Shown: in pieces, positions 1-12,291 of the stretch
Layout: each line of letters opens with the position of its first letter
Position numbering within the stretch: the first letter of the stretch is position 1
Source: Anagrus nilaparvatae
Taxonomy: Eukaryota; Arthropoda; Insecta; Hymenoptera; Mymaridae
DNA length: 64,000 nt
Assembly (NCBI GenBank): GCA_022575985.1
Contig: JAKSXM010000007.1
Coordinates: 7,132,501-7,196,500 of the forward strand
Reading direction: 5' to 3'
Notes under the pieces: generated by a model
What the model was told of the DNA's origin: nothing
Database searches by the model: none
Seen by the model: the letters and a program-made list of their open reading frames with translations, nothing else
Made by a program: the position numbers and the translations under genes

Positions 1-545
1 ATTAATTAATTTTTTTTTCAAATCTTATAAATTATTTATAAAATGACGCATTTCTTTTGCATACCCAAAAAAATTAAAATTTAAAATTTACAAGGAAATT
101 TCCTCAAACATTTATAATTACTTTATAATTGTAGAATTTATAAGCATGATAATTGTGCAGTTTTTTTTATTAGCCTGAAATGATCCAAAAAAGGTCTGAA
201 AATGCTTTGCTTTGCAAAAATATCAAATTTTATACAAAAGAACCAAAAAAATTTTTTTTTAATTTTTTGCATTTTACGATTAATTAAATCTTGTATATTG
301 AAAAATTATTCCTCTTGGGGCTAACAGAAACTATGTACTGCAAGCATATTTTTTTCTATTAATTTTTTTTAAAAATAAATTCTCATCTTTTGCGAAAACC
401 GGAAAAAATCTGCTTGCAGTGCCCGGATTCCGCAAGTCTCAAGCGGAATATTATTCAGTGTCTATAAGTTACTTGTATTTAAATATTTAATATTAAATGT
501 AATCAGCACTGTGACTTTATGTAATAAATGTTTTATTTTATTACA
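1..545. other. AT-rich sequence upstream of the GLIS-like gene, probably intron or 5' flank
   Basis: No open reading frame of note. It ends in a good 3' splice site, a T-rich tract followed by ATTACAG at 545, 33 bases before the first ATG of the next gene, so this is probably an intron whose upstream non-coding exon lies outside the window. Around 400-472 there is a degenerate piece ending in TTCAGTG with the words CCGCAAG and AAGCGGA, resembling the end of the MITE at 14980-15372. Confidence 0.4.
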
Positions 546-578
546 GGTAAACCCCAAGAAATAAAAAATTAAATAAAC

Positions 579-3437
579 ATGCACTTAGACGATGAAATTC
601 AAAGTTATTTTTGGCGAATAATTGAAGATGAAGATCCAAACACGCAATCAAACTTTTCATCAGAAAATTTTTATGACAATAAACAAGAATCACCAACTTA
701 TTGGTCTAATTATTCATATGATAATTGTAACTTAACCCCAATTCCAAGATCTGTAAGTCCAGTTTTAAGCCATAGTTGTGAAAATTCAACGAATTGGGAT
801 CAAACAGAAAATATTCCTCCTTACCAAAATGTAACTTATTCTATAAATACAACACAAGAAAATTCAGTAATATCCAGGTGGATGAATCAAGATTATCAAT
901 GTCAATCCAATAAGTTACCTTCTTTGGAATCTGCATTCAACTTGTCTACAAGTATCTCAAACTGTTCTTCAAATTATTACAGTGTAAATGACTATCATTT
1001 AGAACAGGAGCAAGAACAAAATCAATTAAATTATTATGATATCAATACACTTATAGAATATCCAATGCAAACGTACTGCCAAAATGATTTTGAAGATTCT
1101 TTGCAAGTTGCAGAAGCTGTTGATGATTTTGACTTAAGTTTAATCAGAGGAGATCCAACAACTTTGATGGATAATACTGAAAATTTTTCAAATTCTGTGT
1201 CAGTACAAGATAATATTGACGATCCCCGGAACCCTAATTATAATGGATGTAATTTATATTATCCAATTGGTCATTTAATGTCGATCCAACAAAATAATTT
1301 ACCAAATGACATAAATACAAGAAATTTATTTACTAATACATTTGAAGAAATTTATAACAAAAATACTCAATCTCGTTCAATGTCAACAAGAGAAAAAAAA
1401 TTAAAAACAGCTCAACAAAATCATCATAAAATAGAATTAAACGTTCATTATGATGAAAAAGATGAATTATTAGGTAATCAGATATTTAATTTAAAAAAAT
1501 TTATATTTTTTTCTGAATTTTTTATTTTTTTAAAAATTCTTTGTTTGGGTATCTAATCAAATTATTTTAGACGAAAAACTTTTTCAGAAAACACAGAGAA
1601 TGGATTTGATGAAAAATCTTCATATCCATGTTTATGGTTAGATTGTGGTTGTAATTTTAGTCAACAAAGAGCATTAGTCAGACATATTGAAAGGAGGCAC
1701 GTTGAATCTTCAGTAAATTGTAATTCAAATGGTAGACACCGAGTTCATCGAGATAAAGATAAAGACAAAAAGAGAGATTCTGTTACTAATAATCATTGTC
1801 CAGATGAATTTTCTTGTCTTTGGCAAGGTTGTTCAAGAGCAAAACCTTTTAATGCGAGATATAAGCTTCTTATTCATATGAGGGTACATAGCGGAGAAAA
1901 ACCAAATAAATGCCCCGTAAGAAAATATTTTTTATTAAGGATAAAATAATTAAATATTGATAAGATTAATAGTAAAATTGGATTGTTTATTCAAAAATTA
2001 AAAATTTACAGTTTGCTGACTGTGAAAAGGCGTTCTCAAGGTTAGAAAATTTAAAAATTCATCAACGCTCTCATACAGGAGAACGACCCTATGCATGTCA
2101 ACATCGTGGTTGTACAAAAGCTTTTAGCAATAGCAGTGATCGTGCTAAGCACCAAAGAACACACTATGATACAGTAAGTAACATTATTTTTAAGATCAGA
2201 AAACATTTCATTATAAAAAAATTATAAATCGTAACTCACTCATACTTCAAAAATTAGTAGATCATATGGATAAATTATTAAATAAAAAAATTTTCTTACA
2301 GAAACCATACGCATGTCAAGTTTTCGGCTGTGGAAAACGTTATACAGATCCTTCTTCTCTTCGAAAGCATGTAAAAAATCACCAAGATGTAAATAGTTTT
2401 TTAAATAATAATGAAAAACGACTGGATTTAAGTACAGATGGAAAAAAAAATCAAAAAAAAAATAACATTGTAAACTCCTGTGTATCATCAAAATCTTATT
2501 GCACAGATAACTCCCAAAAATTACCAAATACTCAAATATCTGATTATAACATTTATAATAATAATAATAATAATAATAAACAAGAATTTGAGACAAATAT
2601 TGCTAGTCAAGATTATATGCTTCCTAATGTAGAAGAAAATATCGAATACATACCTTATGAAAATGTACGTTTTCTTCTTGATGATAAAACTCATCTGAGC
2701 AATGACAATATTGGTAAGAAATTTTTGGTTTAAATTTTTTTAATTTCCTGAGACAAATGTAACACTGTTTGTCATCTTGAAGCTCATGAATTGCTAATTA
2801 AAAACAATTATGCGATTGCATTAATGTAAAGACTTGTGATCACGGTTTTAACGGGAGAGTGTTATATTTTTAGCTCAGAAAAACCAGTTGCGGATCCTGA
2901 AAAATATCTCAGAGGGGGGGGGGAGCTCACGCAAAATTTTGTACTTTTTCTTATAAAAATTGTAAAAAAAACATGTAATTTTTGGAGCTCAGGGGGGAGA
3001 TCGCCCCCCCCCTCTGAATCTGCACTTGAGAAGAACCCAAAAATAATTAATTAAAAGTAAAATAATTAATAAATTTCTATTCAATTTTAATTAGGGATTT
3101 TCAACTAGGATTGCCAAATTCTTTGAACAACTAAATTCATGATGAATTTCTCTACAATACTGAAAAGTTGGTTTAAAAAATGCATTTAACTGTAGAATAG
3201 AAACCTTACTTTTGGTATTTGTTACATGATTGATAAAAATTATTTTTTTAAAAAAATATACCAGAGATTTATCTAGTTTAAAATCTAGAAAAGTCTTCTT
3301 AAATTGCTCTAAAGTATCAAAATCTGAAGAGCAAATTATAAAATATACTTTGTACATTATAAGGTACTATTTTTTGTGAAATTAAAAAAGTACAAATAGG
3401 TACTGATTTTTCATACTTGTCAATGGTATGGACCTAG
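579..3437 (+). CDS. GLIS-family C2H2 zinc-finger transcription factor (GLIS1/3- or lame duck-like), 4 clear exons plus a possible short last exon
   Basis: Krueppel-like zinc-finger protein expected to bind DNA in the nucleus. I read coding exons 579-1473, 1588-1916, 2012-2173 and 2302-2713, all with GT/AG borders and consistent phases; a 5'UTR piece starts after the acceptor at 545. The first about 300 residues are Asn/Ser/Gln-rich and low in complexity. Then come five C2H2 fingers: a divergent first one (Cx4C..Hx4H, motif LVRHIERRH), then [45 protein letters not shown] and [12 protein letters not shown]. These words are hallmarks of the GLIS subfamily (known family knowledge). After the fingers the chain is Asn-rich and ends near NDNIG. 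A last exon at 3400-3437 would fit in phase 1 but has a weak acceptor; without it the frame reads into the intron and stops at 2733. AATAAA-like signals follow near 3540. Vertebrate GLIS2 versus GLIS1/3 orthology cannot be settled by eye. Confidence 0.85.
2860..3050. repeat. Small G/C-run hairpin repeat in the last intron of the GLIS-like gene
   Basis: A run of nine or more G near 2915, GGAGCTCA words, and a run of C near 3005 make an imperfect inverted structure unlike the surrounding AT-rich DNA. It resembles other G-run repeats in this window (28770-28890). Probably a short non-autonomous transposon; no target duplication was identified. Confidence 0.4.
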
Positions 3438-3889
3438 TATAAGTAAGATTGGTGCTGAAGAAGAATTAAAAGAGCATCGGTTTGAAAGTATAATACTTTG
3501 GAAGTTTCAGCGATAATCGCTATAGTTAGTTATTGTATAATAAAATTTTAAAATTAATGTTTTTAGAATTAAAATATGTAAATTAAATAAAATTTATTGT
3601 TTATTTTGTAAACAAACATAGATTTTGTAGTTAATTTTGTATAATTTTTTGTTTTACTTATAATAAAATACAGAAAAAAATAAAACTGAAAAATATTTAT
3701 TATTTATAGATTTTACAAATAAATGTTTATTTTGGTTTACTTTACTGTAATTATATAATACTGCGGTAATTTAAATGTAATGAATTCATAAACAAACCGA
3801 GCAGAAAATTTTTTTACATAGCTTAAGTTAGAACACAAAAAAACTAAAATAGAATAAGTTATCTGGCGAATATTAAACCCAATCGGATT

Positions 3890-6390
3890 AAACCTAATTG
3901 TCGGGTCTTCAAATCGGTTTTAAAGTATTTTTTCTCGAAAGTATTTTTTTTTTAGTTCCCAAGGTTTAATTCTAGATTTTTCGTTTTTTGGCCATTTCCA
4001 ATAAAAGAGAGAGAATTTTCCTATTACTTATTATTCTGTAAAAAACTCATATTAACAAGAAAATTTTTTTTCCTTTTAATTATAGACAGGGTCTAGAAAT
4101 TTTTACTTAGATTTCGATTCCAGGGTCCAAAAGTTATTTTGATGAGCTTTAGAACTAAAAATAGCAGCTTTTAAAAATTTATTTTTAACAACTTTAAAAT
4201 TTCCCGCCAAGTCTCGAGACCAATTTAAAATTTGGCCGAAAATTTCTATCCTACGGGAAATTTTCCAAAACGGTATGGCTTTTTTGTTTTGGGAAGAGTT
4301 TATGTTAACCCATAAGCGCCTAATCGACAATTCTTGGACACTTAAATATTTTGATATGAAAAAATGAATATTTTAGGCTAAAAATCTCACCTAGTAGGTA
4401 TTTTTTATCGCTCTTTCCATTTCCGGAGTCCGTTTTTACCTACGACCCTTGGGTAATGAAATATCAACCCCTAAAGTAGGGTAAAATCACTAAAATTGTA
4501 AAATTTAAAAAAAAATGTTGCTGCGCGCAAAAAAAAGTTTCTTTATGTTGGAAATTATATTTTTTACTTTCCAAAAGGTAAAAAATGAAAATTTATGTAT
4601 TCTCAGCAAATTTACCCTCTCTAGGGGGTAAATATTAGGGGTAAGGGGGTGGATTTTACAGATGTATAAAAATTTAATATTTCTAGCTGAAAACATCACC
4701 TAGTAGGTATTTTTGGTCGCTCTTTCCATTTCCGAAGTCTGTTTTTACCTACGACCCTTGGGTAATGAAATATCAACCCCTAAAGTAGGGTTAAATCACT
4801 AAAATTGTAAAATTTAAAAAAAAATGTTACTGCGCGCAAAAAAAAAGTTTCTTTATGTTGGAAATTATATTTTATACTTTCCAAAAGGTAAAAAATGAAC
4901 ATTTATGTATTCTCAGCACATTTACCCTCTCTAGGGGGTAAATATTAGGGGTAAGGGGGTGGATTTTACAGATGTATAAAAAATGAATATTTCTAGCTGA
5001 AAACATCACCTAGTAGGTATTTTTGGTCGCTCTTTCCATTTCCGAAGTCTGTTACAACCCTAAAATTCACCCCCTTACCCCAAATATTTGCCCCCTCGAG
5101 AGGGTGAATGTGCTGAGAATAAATAAATTTTCATCTCTTACCTTTTGGAAAGCAAAAAATATAATTTCAAACATAAAGAAACTTTTTTTTTGCGCGCAGT
5201 AACATTTTTTTTTAAATTTTACAATTTTAGTGATTTTACCCTACTTTAGGGGTTGATATTTCATTACCCAAGGGTCGTAGGTAAAAACAGACTTCGGAAA
5301 TGGAAAGAGCGACCAAAAATACCTACTTGGTGATGTTTTCAGCTAGAAATATTAAATTTTTATACATCTGTAAAATCCACCCCCTTACCCCTAATATTTA
5401 CCCCCTAGAGAGGGTAAATTTGCTGAGAATACATAAATTTTAATTTTTTACCTTTTGGAAAGTAAAAAATATAATTTCCAACATAAAGAAACTTTTTTTT
5501 TGCGCGCAGTAACATTTTTTTTTAAATTTTACAATTTTAGTGATTTTACCCTACTTTAGGGGTTGATATTTCATTACCCAAGGGTCGTAGGTAAAAACAG
5601 ACTTCGGAAATGGAAAGAGCGACCAAAAATACCTACTTGGTGATGTTTTCAGCTAGAAATATTAAATTTTTATACATCTGTAAAATCCACCCCCTTACCC
5701 CTAATATTTACCCCCTAGAGAGGGTAAATTTGCTGAGAATACATAAATTTTCATTTTTTACCTTTTGGAAAGTAAAAAATATAATTTCCAACATAAAGAA
5801 ACTTTTTTTTTGCGCGCAGCAACAATTTTTTTTAAATTTTACAATTTTAGTGATTTTACCCTACTTTAGGGGTTGATATTTCATTACCCAAGGGTCGTAG
5901 GTAAAAACGGACTCCGGAAATGGAAAGAGCGATAAAAAATACCTACTAGGTGAGATTTTTAGCCTAAAATATTCATTTTTTCATATCAAAATATTTAGAA
6001 TGTGTCCAAGAATTGTCGATTAGGCGCTTATGGGTTAAAATAGAGAAGTTTTAAATTGAAAGATTAAATTATCATAAAAAAATAAAACCCATATGTAAAA
6101 TTTCCCGCGGAATCCAAATCAAAATTTTGATCGAAAATTTTAATTAGTCACGTGAGTTGGAGGGAAATTTGAAATTTTTAAATAACGAATTTTTAACTGT
6201 CGCGTTAATATGAGCTTTTTACAGAATAAATAAGAAAAATTATCTCAATTTTTTTTTTAAATTGTCCAAAAACGAAAATGGCCGCCAAAAATTGACTTTG
6301 AGACTGTTTTTTAGTAATAATTTCGGGAAAAAATACTTTGAAACCAATTTGATGACCCAAACATTAGTTTAAATCTGATTTGGTTTAAAA
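3890..6390. repeat. Giant fold-back element with internal ~305-bp tandem units
   Basis: The sequence from about 4310 (CCATAAGCGCCTAATCGAC) to about 6040 reads as its own reverse complement, with the turn near 5050. Inside each arm a unit of about 305-310 bp is repeated head to tail: the word CACCTAGTAGGTATTTTT recurs about 4387, 4697 and 5007, and its complement about 5320, 5630 and 5940. The outer arms (3890-4310 and 6040-6390) are more diverged, and carry the word TCGGGTCTTCAAA also found at the ends of the element at 52610-54008, so both belong to one family. ORFs inside are mirror copies of one another and not real genes. Confidence 0.85.
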
Positions 6391-7490
6391 TTAGCCATCT
6401 CAGATTTTACTTTTCTTTTTAGGCCAGTTTCACTAAATTTATTAATTTATCATTTATGGAATTTATGGAGATAGTATCTTGTACTTAATATAGACTCCAT
6501 TTAATAAAAATGAACCTCATTGGGTAAAACTGCCTTACATGGAGTAAAATGGACTTTATAATATTATCTATGATATATATTTATAATACTATCTATACTA
6601 TGAAAATTATGACAAGGCTAGGAAAGGTTAAATTGATTTTTTGGCAGGAAACCATATTTACTTCGAAAACCAAATTTCTAAATAAAAATAACCCTACGTT
6701 ACTAAATGCTATACTCTTTAAATTGTTTAATATACGTAGTAAAATGGAACAAAATTGGAAAAGTCTAATACTGGCTGCAAAAATGTACTCTTGGTATTTA
6801 AATTTTAATTATATGATAAAAATTGATTTATTTCGGAGAAATGGAACTTTGGGATTTAATGTGGAATAAAATGAGATCTTATATCAAAATAAATGGATTG
6901 TTTGTGGTGAAAATGGATTTTGAAGATGATAATTCAGCTATACCTGTAAAAGTGAACTCTTCTATGTCAGGAAACTATCAAAGAGGGTATAAAGGCCAGG
7001 AAAAATTAATATTAAAAAAAAAATGAAATTCGAGCATTTTAAAATTTTTATTAAAAAAATAGTCAAAGAAACTTCCACAAGTTTTATAATACATGTGTAT
7101 AAATATAAAATATTAGGTAAACTAAAATTTAAAAAAATATTATTTGACATACTTGTATATATAGTTAAATATATATAAACTCGACAAAAAAACTTAAAAT
7201 AATTATAACAATTACATAATACTTAAGACAGAAAGTAATAAAGGACAAAGGCCCTTTTTTCACGAACACAAAATAATCATCTTTTATGATAGTCTTATGT
7301 GCTTAAAATGTCGTAATTATTTTTAAAAGCATACCTATAATTAAAATTTACTGAAAATAAATCTGAGTGCGGCAACCGGAATGCCGATTGTGGCGAATGG
7401 ATTTTTTTACATTTATTTAAACAGTTGCAAATTTTATAAAACAAAACGAAAAGTTTTAAAAAAAATGACCTAGCTGATTATCAAGTGCAT
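6391..7490. other. Gene-free AT-rich stretch
   Basis: Only short, low-complexity reading frames. No gene, RNA or clear repeat recognised. The region 7360-7410 contains GCGGCAACCGGAATGCCG-like words reminiscent of the CAGTG-ended MITEs elsewhere in the window, but no complete element. Confidence 0.4.
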
Positions 7491-7502
7491 TTTATTCTAG
7501 GA

Positions 7503-10145
7503 TCATACATTATTTATCTCACACATTCTGAATTGAAAATTTAATCCTTGTAATTTTCGAGCTAATTGTACAATTTCTAATTTCGCTAAAGTACTATTAT
7601 ATGTTGGTTTAAGTTTGAATAAATTTGTACAATTTTTTTTAATTAGCGAAATGGGGAATTTACTCTTAAAACTTTCAATGAATTTTTTTTGATTTTCAAA
7701 TATGAATTTACCCGTGAGACGTCCATGTTCATCTCTGTAGCCTAATTCAAACAGTGCTTCATAAAAATTTTCTTTTTCCTCTAATACTAAGTGATCAGAA
7801 TTAACAATACCTTTTTTTGTTTCATTGTGCATAGACTTAGAGTTTTCAAGCAAATAAGCATACACAAAAACAATTGTTTTAGTGTGAAACATGTCAAAAA
7901 AATGTTTTCTTCCTAATTTTTTTAATAGTTCTTTTAAGATTAATTTATTGGTGCCCTTGGTAAAATTTTCAACCTCATCCCATAACCTTTGTAAATAGTT
8001 TTTAGGTTGGTGTGTTGACAAAGAACTTCGAATGAGAGTAGCTGAATTAATGATTTGGGAACAAGCATCCCTTGTATGCTGTCCAAAACTTTCTTTTACG
8101 TGATAAAGATAAATAAAATTAGGAGTGAATTTTAAGATATCACATGGTTCGATACCGTCAGGACATATTGTATCAAAAACTAAATAGCCTGTTTTATTAT
8201 TTATTGAATAATCAAATTCTGGTTTAGAATATTTTTGATTATAAGTTGCTTCATTTTCATAATTTGAATAATACTCAGTACAAGATGTTTCCAAATATAA
8301 TTTGAAATCTTCATATTCTTCATAACTTAGGTCTTGCTTGAATGGATAAGGGAGTGGATTTATGACATAAATTTTATTATTTCCTTTTTTGATTGTCATA
8401 GATCTTTTATTTTCTAGTTCATTTATTATATCTTCAGAAGAATTCTGAAATTCTTCTTTTATCGAATTCAAAGGATCATATTGATCCAAAGCTTCATTTA
8501 TTTTATCTTTTTCGGCGTAAATAAATTTATTTTGAAGGATTTCGCCAATAAGGAAATCTTGTTTCAAAGTTGCATTTTCAATGTAACAAACTTTGGTATT
8601 TTTCAATTTCTCCAATAATTCATTGGCTTGAGCTTTACTTATTTTAACTGATTCTTGTATACCCTTAGAATTAATATTCCCTTTTCTGTCAGTTCCTTTC
8701 CAAGGTAAAGGAAGCTGGGCTTCCTTGTCTTTTTTTTTAATTAGAGACTTTTTTAGCTCATTTTTGAAATCTTCATACAATAATGCCATATAGTCAACTT
8801 CAAGCTGATACCAACAGCCACTTATTTTAAAATATGTCTGCTCTTTGTAATCAAGCTGACCTTCGATACAATTAATAATTTTTGCCCAATACTTTTGTCG
8901 ACAAATATCATAAAATAAAAGTTTCCCTTTTGTAATTTCATTAAAAAAAAATTCTTTATTTCTCCATTCTATGTTATCAATGCTTCCTATTTTGTCTAAA
9001 ATATCTTGTAACGTAGGTGGATACTCAAAGTGTAAAGTTTCATCACCAATAATCAACGTAAAATCATTGGATTTTAAAAATTCCTCTAAAAGCTTATATC
9101 GAAATTGAAATAAATTGCTTTGGTTTTTATAAGACTCTATAAAAATTTTTCTAATTAATTTTCTATCCAATTGATTTATTATAGTATCATCTTTTCCAAT
9201 TCGTTGAAAAAAATTTAAAAATTCGAACAATGGATCAACTGTCTCTTCTTTTTTAATATATTTAGAAAACAAATTTATGGCAGAAAAATATTGACCAAAA
9301 GTCAATTTAGCTATGATTTTTACAATTCCTCCAGTAGTACATGAAATTTTTAATTTTTTACTTTTTGTATTTTCTGAATTGGAATTTGAGCTCGCATTTA
9401 AGTTTAAGTCATCATCGCCTAGAATAATTTTATATAGATATGAATCAGACTTGATTGAGCACTCAACTTTTGTCACAAAATAATACAAAGAAGCAGTTTG
9501 CTGTAAAGCATAATTATCTGGACTTATTAATATTTCTTTTGGATTGTTACCAAAAAGGCAACGTCTATCAATTTGTGATATTTCCATAGGATTTCCAACT
9601 CTTTCAACAACTCGAATAGGAAAATAATTATCAGCAAATTTTCTTACTGCGCGCCATGCATGTCTACTTGTTAAAGCAACTAATTTATCAGTTTTATAAA
9701 AAAATATAATGCTGTCATGAGTTAACACAAAATTAGAACTTTTTAAATCTGCGAATGAAATTGTGACTGCTTTATTACTACGTATGTATGCTTTTGCTTC
9801 ATATCCAGCTTCATCAACTAACTTCTGTACGTCATCATCTAAATTGTCTATTAATAAATAAACCGCCTGTTCGCAACTTTTTTTTTTATTTTCCTTAAGA
9901 ATATTGTTGTTAAATTCTTGAATAATTTTGCTTATAGTATTTCGTAAATCAACTTCATCTAAAAATCCACAATTTTTTAGTTTTTCAAAATCTAACCATT
10001 GCATACTAAGAGGTTGAATTTTTGTATTAGATGTTGAATTTTCAATGATGGTTTCAGACTCTTCATAACCTTTTGGTTTTTCGGAATTTAACCATTCCAT
10101 AGTAATGTCTTGGATTTGTTGTTCAGTAGTTATGTTTTCAGACAT
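7503..10145 (-). CDS. Intronless 880-aa protein related to the DUF6119 / TIGR04141 'sporadically distributed' family
   Basis: Single uninterrupted frame in a window where other host genes are spliced. Family features that I can see: residues 145-230 read as the FFY...ALTSRHAWRAVRKFADNYFPIRVV block, equivalent to the phage/bacterial 'G.GR.ll....e..FG..VaLN' block; ISGCWYQLEVDYMALLYEDF at 441-460 matches the usual W(F)..vd.dyv motif; IEPCDILKF at 665-673 followed by YHVKESFGQ at 681-689 matches the 'iEvCDll...lIHvK...s.LSHLF.Q' signature. The N-terminus carries an internal duplication (ITMEWLNSEKP at 14-24 and LSMQWLDFEKL at 46-56). Length is greater than the 500-650 residues usual in bacteria; there is an extra acidic/Lys-rich segment at 460-580. 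A polyadenylation signal (AATAAA on the - strand, 7491-7496) lies just after the stop, so the gene looks expressed as a eukaryotic unit. The biochemical role of the family is unknown, though bacterial members are often found near defence islands. Family call is by eye. Confidence 0.6.
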   Translation of the reverse strand: MSENITTEQQIQDITMEWLNSEKPKGYEESETIIENSTSNTKIQPLSMQWLDFEKLKNCGFLDEVDLRNTISKIIQEFNNNILKENKKKSCEQAVYLLIDNLDDDVQKLVDEAGYEAKAYIRSNKAVTISFADLKSSNFVLTHDSIIFFYKTDKLVALTSRHAWRAVRKFADNYFPIRVVERVGNPMEISQIDRRCLFGNNPKEILISPDNYALQQTASLYYFVTKVECSIKSDSYLYKIILGDDDLNLNASSNSNSENTKSKKLKISCTTGGIVKIIAKLTFGQYFSAINLFSKYIKKEETVDPLFEFLNFFQRIGKDDTIINQLDRKLIRKIFIESYKNQSNLFQFRYKLLEEFLKSNDFTLIIGDETLHFEYPPTLQDILDKIGSIDNIEWRNKEFFFNEITKGKLLFYDICRQKYWAKIINCIEGQLDYKEQTYFKISGCWYQLEVDYMALLYEDFKNELKKSLIKKKDKEAQLPLPWKGTDRKGNINSKGIQESVKISKAQANELLEKLKNTKVCYIENATLKQDFLIGEILQNKFIYAEKDKINEALDQYDPLNSIKEEFQNSSEDIINELENKRSMTIKKGNNKIYVINPLPYPFKQDLSYEEYEDFKLYLETSCTEYYSNYENEATYNQKYSKPEFDYSINNKTGYLVFDTICPDGIEPCDILKFTPNFIYLYHVKESFGQHTRDACSQIINSATLIRSSLSTHQPKNYLQRLWDEVENFTKGTNKLILKELLKKLGRKHFFDMFHTKTIVFVYAYLLENSKSMHNETKKGIVNSDHLVLEEKENFYEALFELGYRDEHGRLTGKFIFENQKKFIESFKSKFPISLIKKNCTNLFKLKPTYNSTLAKLEIVQLARKLQGLNFQFRMCEINNV

Positions 10146-11430
10146 TTTATTATTTAAAAAATATTTAACACTTTTATATGATATCCATGTAATACTTGTC
10201 TAGCAGCTTCTAGCTAATAATAATTATAATAGGTAGCCACCTTGAGTTTGTTTTATTGGTTTTATCAATATTAATTAAATTATATGATAGATCCTGCTAA
10301 TTTATGTTCCTTATCTTTTCATCGATATCTTATTTTTGAAAGTAATTTAAGTTAAATTATAAGGAGTAACTTATATTACTTTAAAAGCTTGAATAAAAAG
10401 TCCACTGAAAAAATTAATAATTTTTAAATTATAAATTTACAAAAAAAAAAAAATCAATGTGTTTTACTTACATTAATTATAAGTCTACTGCAAAATTATG
10501 TTATACATTTTAGTCTTCGAATTTCCGGTTGACTAATTCAACTGCTCAACTTGATAATTTTTTTTCCAAACACTGATGCATATTTTTTAGTTCTGTAAAA
10601 TATTTTTTTAAACTGATATTGTTTGAAGTTCAAAAGCTTTAAATAACAAAAAGTCTAGAATTTGGAAAAGTATAGTGAATAATACCGCAATATATCTCCA
10701 ATATATATAATGAAATAATTAATTGCAATATACATATATAGTTATTACTAGTTTGATGCATATAAAATATATGTTCAAACTAGTTTAAACAGTTCAAATT
10801 AAGAAAAGATTTCAAAAATTTTTCGTATTTTTTTTAATTATAAAAGGTCTATTTTCGTTTGATGGTTTAAAATTTTTTAATAACATTAATTTTATCGGCT
10901 TTTTATAAAAATAAAGTTTTTACAGAACGTTCCTCCTGTTTGTATCTGCTCTCATGACTCAATCATGACGTCATTGTTGAATTCAGTTGAATTAGGCTAA
11001 TCCAGATGTGATCCAGATCTGCGCTATCTCTATATTTGATAAATACAAGAAAATTTATAATAATAAATTATATGTACCACTTTATTTTGCTATGTATACA
11101 AAATAATAATATCTGCTAAAAGTAATTAAGTTACTAACAGTAAGTAGACTAAGTAGGAAGAATAAGTGACTAATAACATAGATTAAATGCTAACGTTTTT
11201 TTTTCAAAAGCCCCTTATAGTTGTTGGCAGTTAGCACTTTCTCATGCAAATAGAGATCGGTTGACTAGAAGGTCTACCTTATCTACTAAATTTAGTTTAA
11301 AAACATAACATCAGGATAATATTTAGATATTTTGTAATATGAGTCAGAGATAAAAGTGATTCAATTGTAATTTTACATTTAATATATACCTAGTTGAAGA
11401 TAACGTTTTTACTTAAAATTTTCCAAAAAA
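10146..11430. promoter_or_regulatory. Shared divergent promoter region between the DUF6119-like gene and CHMP3
   Basis: The two genes are head to head with 1.3 kb between start codons. The palindrome TGACGTCA, a consensus CRE/ATF site, is at 10966-10973 in a short GC-richer patch (about 10920-11025) that is probably the CHMP3 promoter. The rest is AT-rich and holds no reading frame of note. Confidence 0.35.
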
Positions 11431-12291
11431 ATGGGTCTTTTTGGTAAATCTCAGGACAAAAATCCAAAAGAAATGGTAATTTATGAGTAGCTTTTAATTG
11501 TTCTATTTTAAAATAAACTTTTAAACCCTATATATTTTATTAATCAAGGTTCAAGAGTGGTCATCAAAATTAAGAAAAGAAGGATATCAAATAGATAGAC
11601 AAGTTAGGGGTGCTTTTAAATTTTACAGTAATTGAAATTTTTATGCTATATAATATTGATTTAAATTTTTTACTTTAAAAGCTATACAAAGAGAAGAAGA
11701 TAAAGTGAAAAGATCTTTAAAAGAAGCAGCTAAAAAAGGAGACAGAGACGTTTGTAAGATTTTAGCAAAAGAAGTAGTAAGAGCAAGAAAAGCATGTTCA
11801 AAATTACATACTTCTAAAGCACAACTTAATTCTGTGACATTGCAAATGAAAAATCAATTAGCTACTGTGAGAGTAGCCGGTTCAGTTTCTAAATCTACCG
11901 AAGTGATGCAAGTAATGCAAGCATTAGTTAAAGTACCTGAAGTTGCCGCAACAATGCGAGAACTATCTAAAGAAATGATGAAAGCTGGTATAATTGAAGA
12001 AATGATGGATGAAACATTAGATTCAATGGAAGATTCTGAAGAAGTGGAAGAGGCAGCAGATGAAGAAGTTGACAAAGTAAGTTAAAATTATTAAAAGTAT
12101 TGTGAGAAAAATAAACTAATTATTAAATTTTTCAGATTTTATGGGAAATTACCGCTGGTCAAATGGGACGAGCCCCTGATGTAGTAACAGAAACACCTGG
12201 AGCTTCCACGTCCAAAGAAGAAGAAACTGTAGAAGTTGATGATAAAGAACTTGAAGATATGAAAACTAGATTGCAAAGCTTGAGAAGTTAA
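11431..12291 (+). CDS. Vps24: Charged multivesicular body protein 3 (ESCRT-III subunit Vps24/CHMP3)
   Basis: ESCRT-III subunit that co-assembles with CHMP2 on CHMP4/Snf7 filaments during endosomal sorting, cytokinetic abscission and membrane repair. Four exons with GT/AG borders: 11431-11475, 11549-11609, 11682-12076 and 12136-12291, giving 218 residues against about 222 in mammals. The N-terminus MGLFGKSQDKNPKEM, the basic helix VKRSLKEAAKKGDRDVC, the block MKNQLATVRVAGSVSKSTEVM and MRELSKEMMKAGIIEEM are diagnostic for CHMP3. After an acidic linker, the C-terminal MIT-interacting motif is the helix ending DMKTRLQSLRS. Gly2 could be myristoylated as in other CHMP proteins. Exon phases are 0, 1 and 0. 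The gene appears intact. Confidence 0.97.

Noticed and set aside
4505..5876. Frames reading the same peptide on both strands
   Set aside because: They are copies of one tandem unit seen on both arms of the fold-back at 3890-6390.
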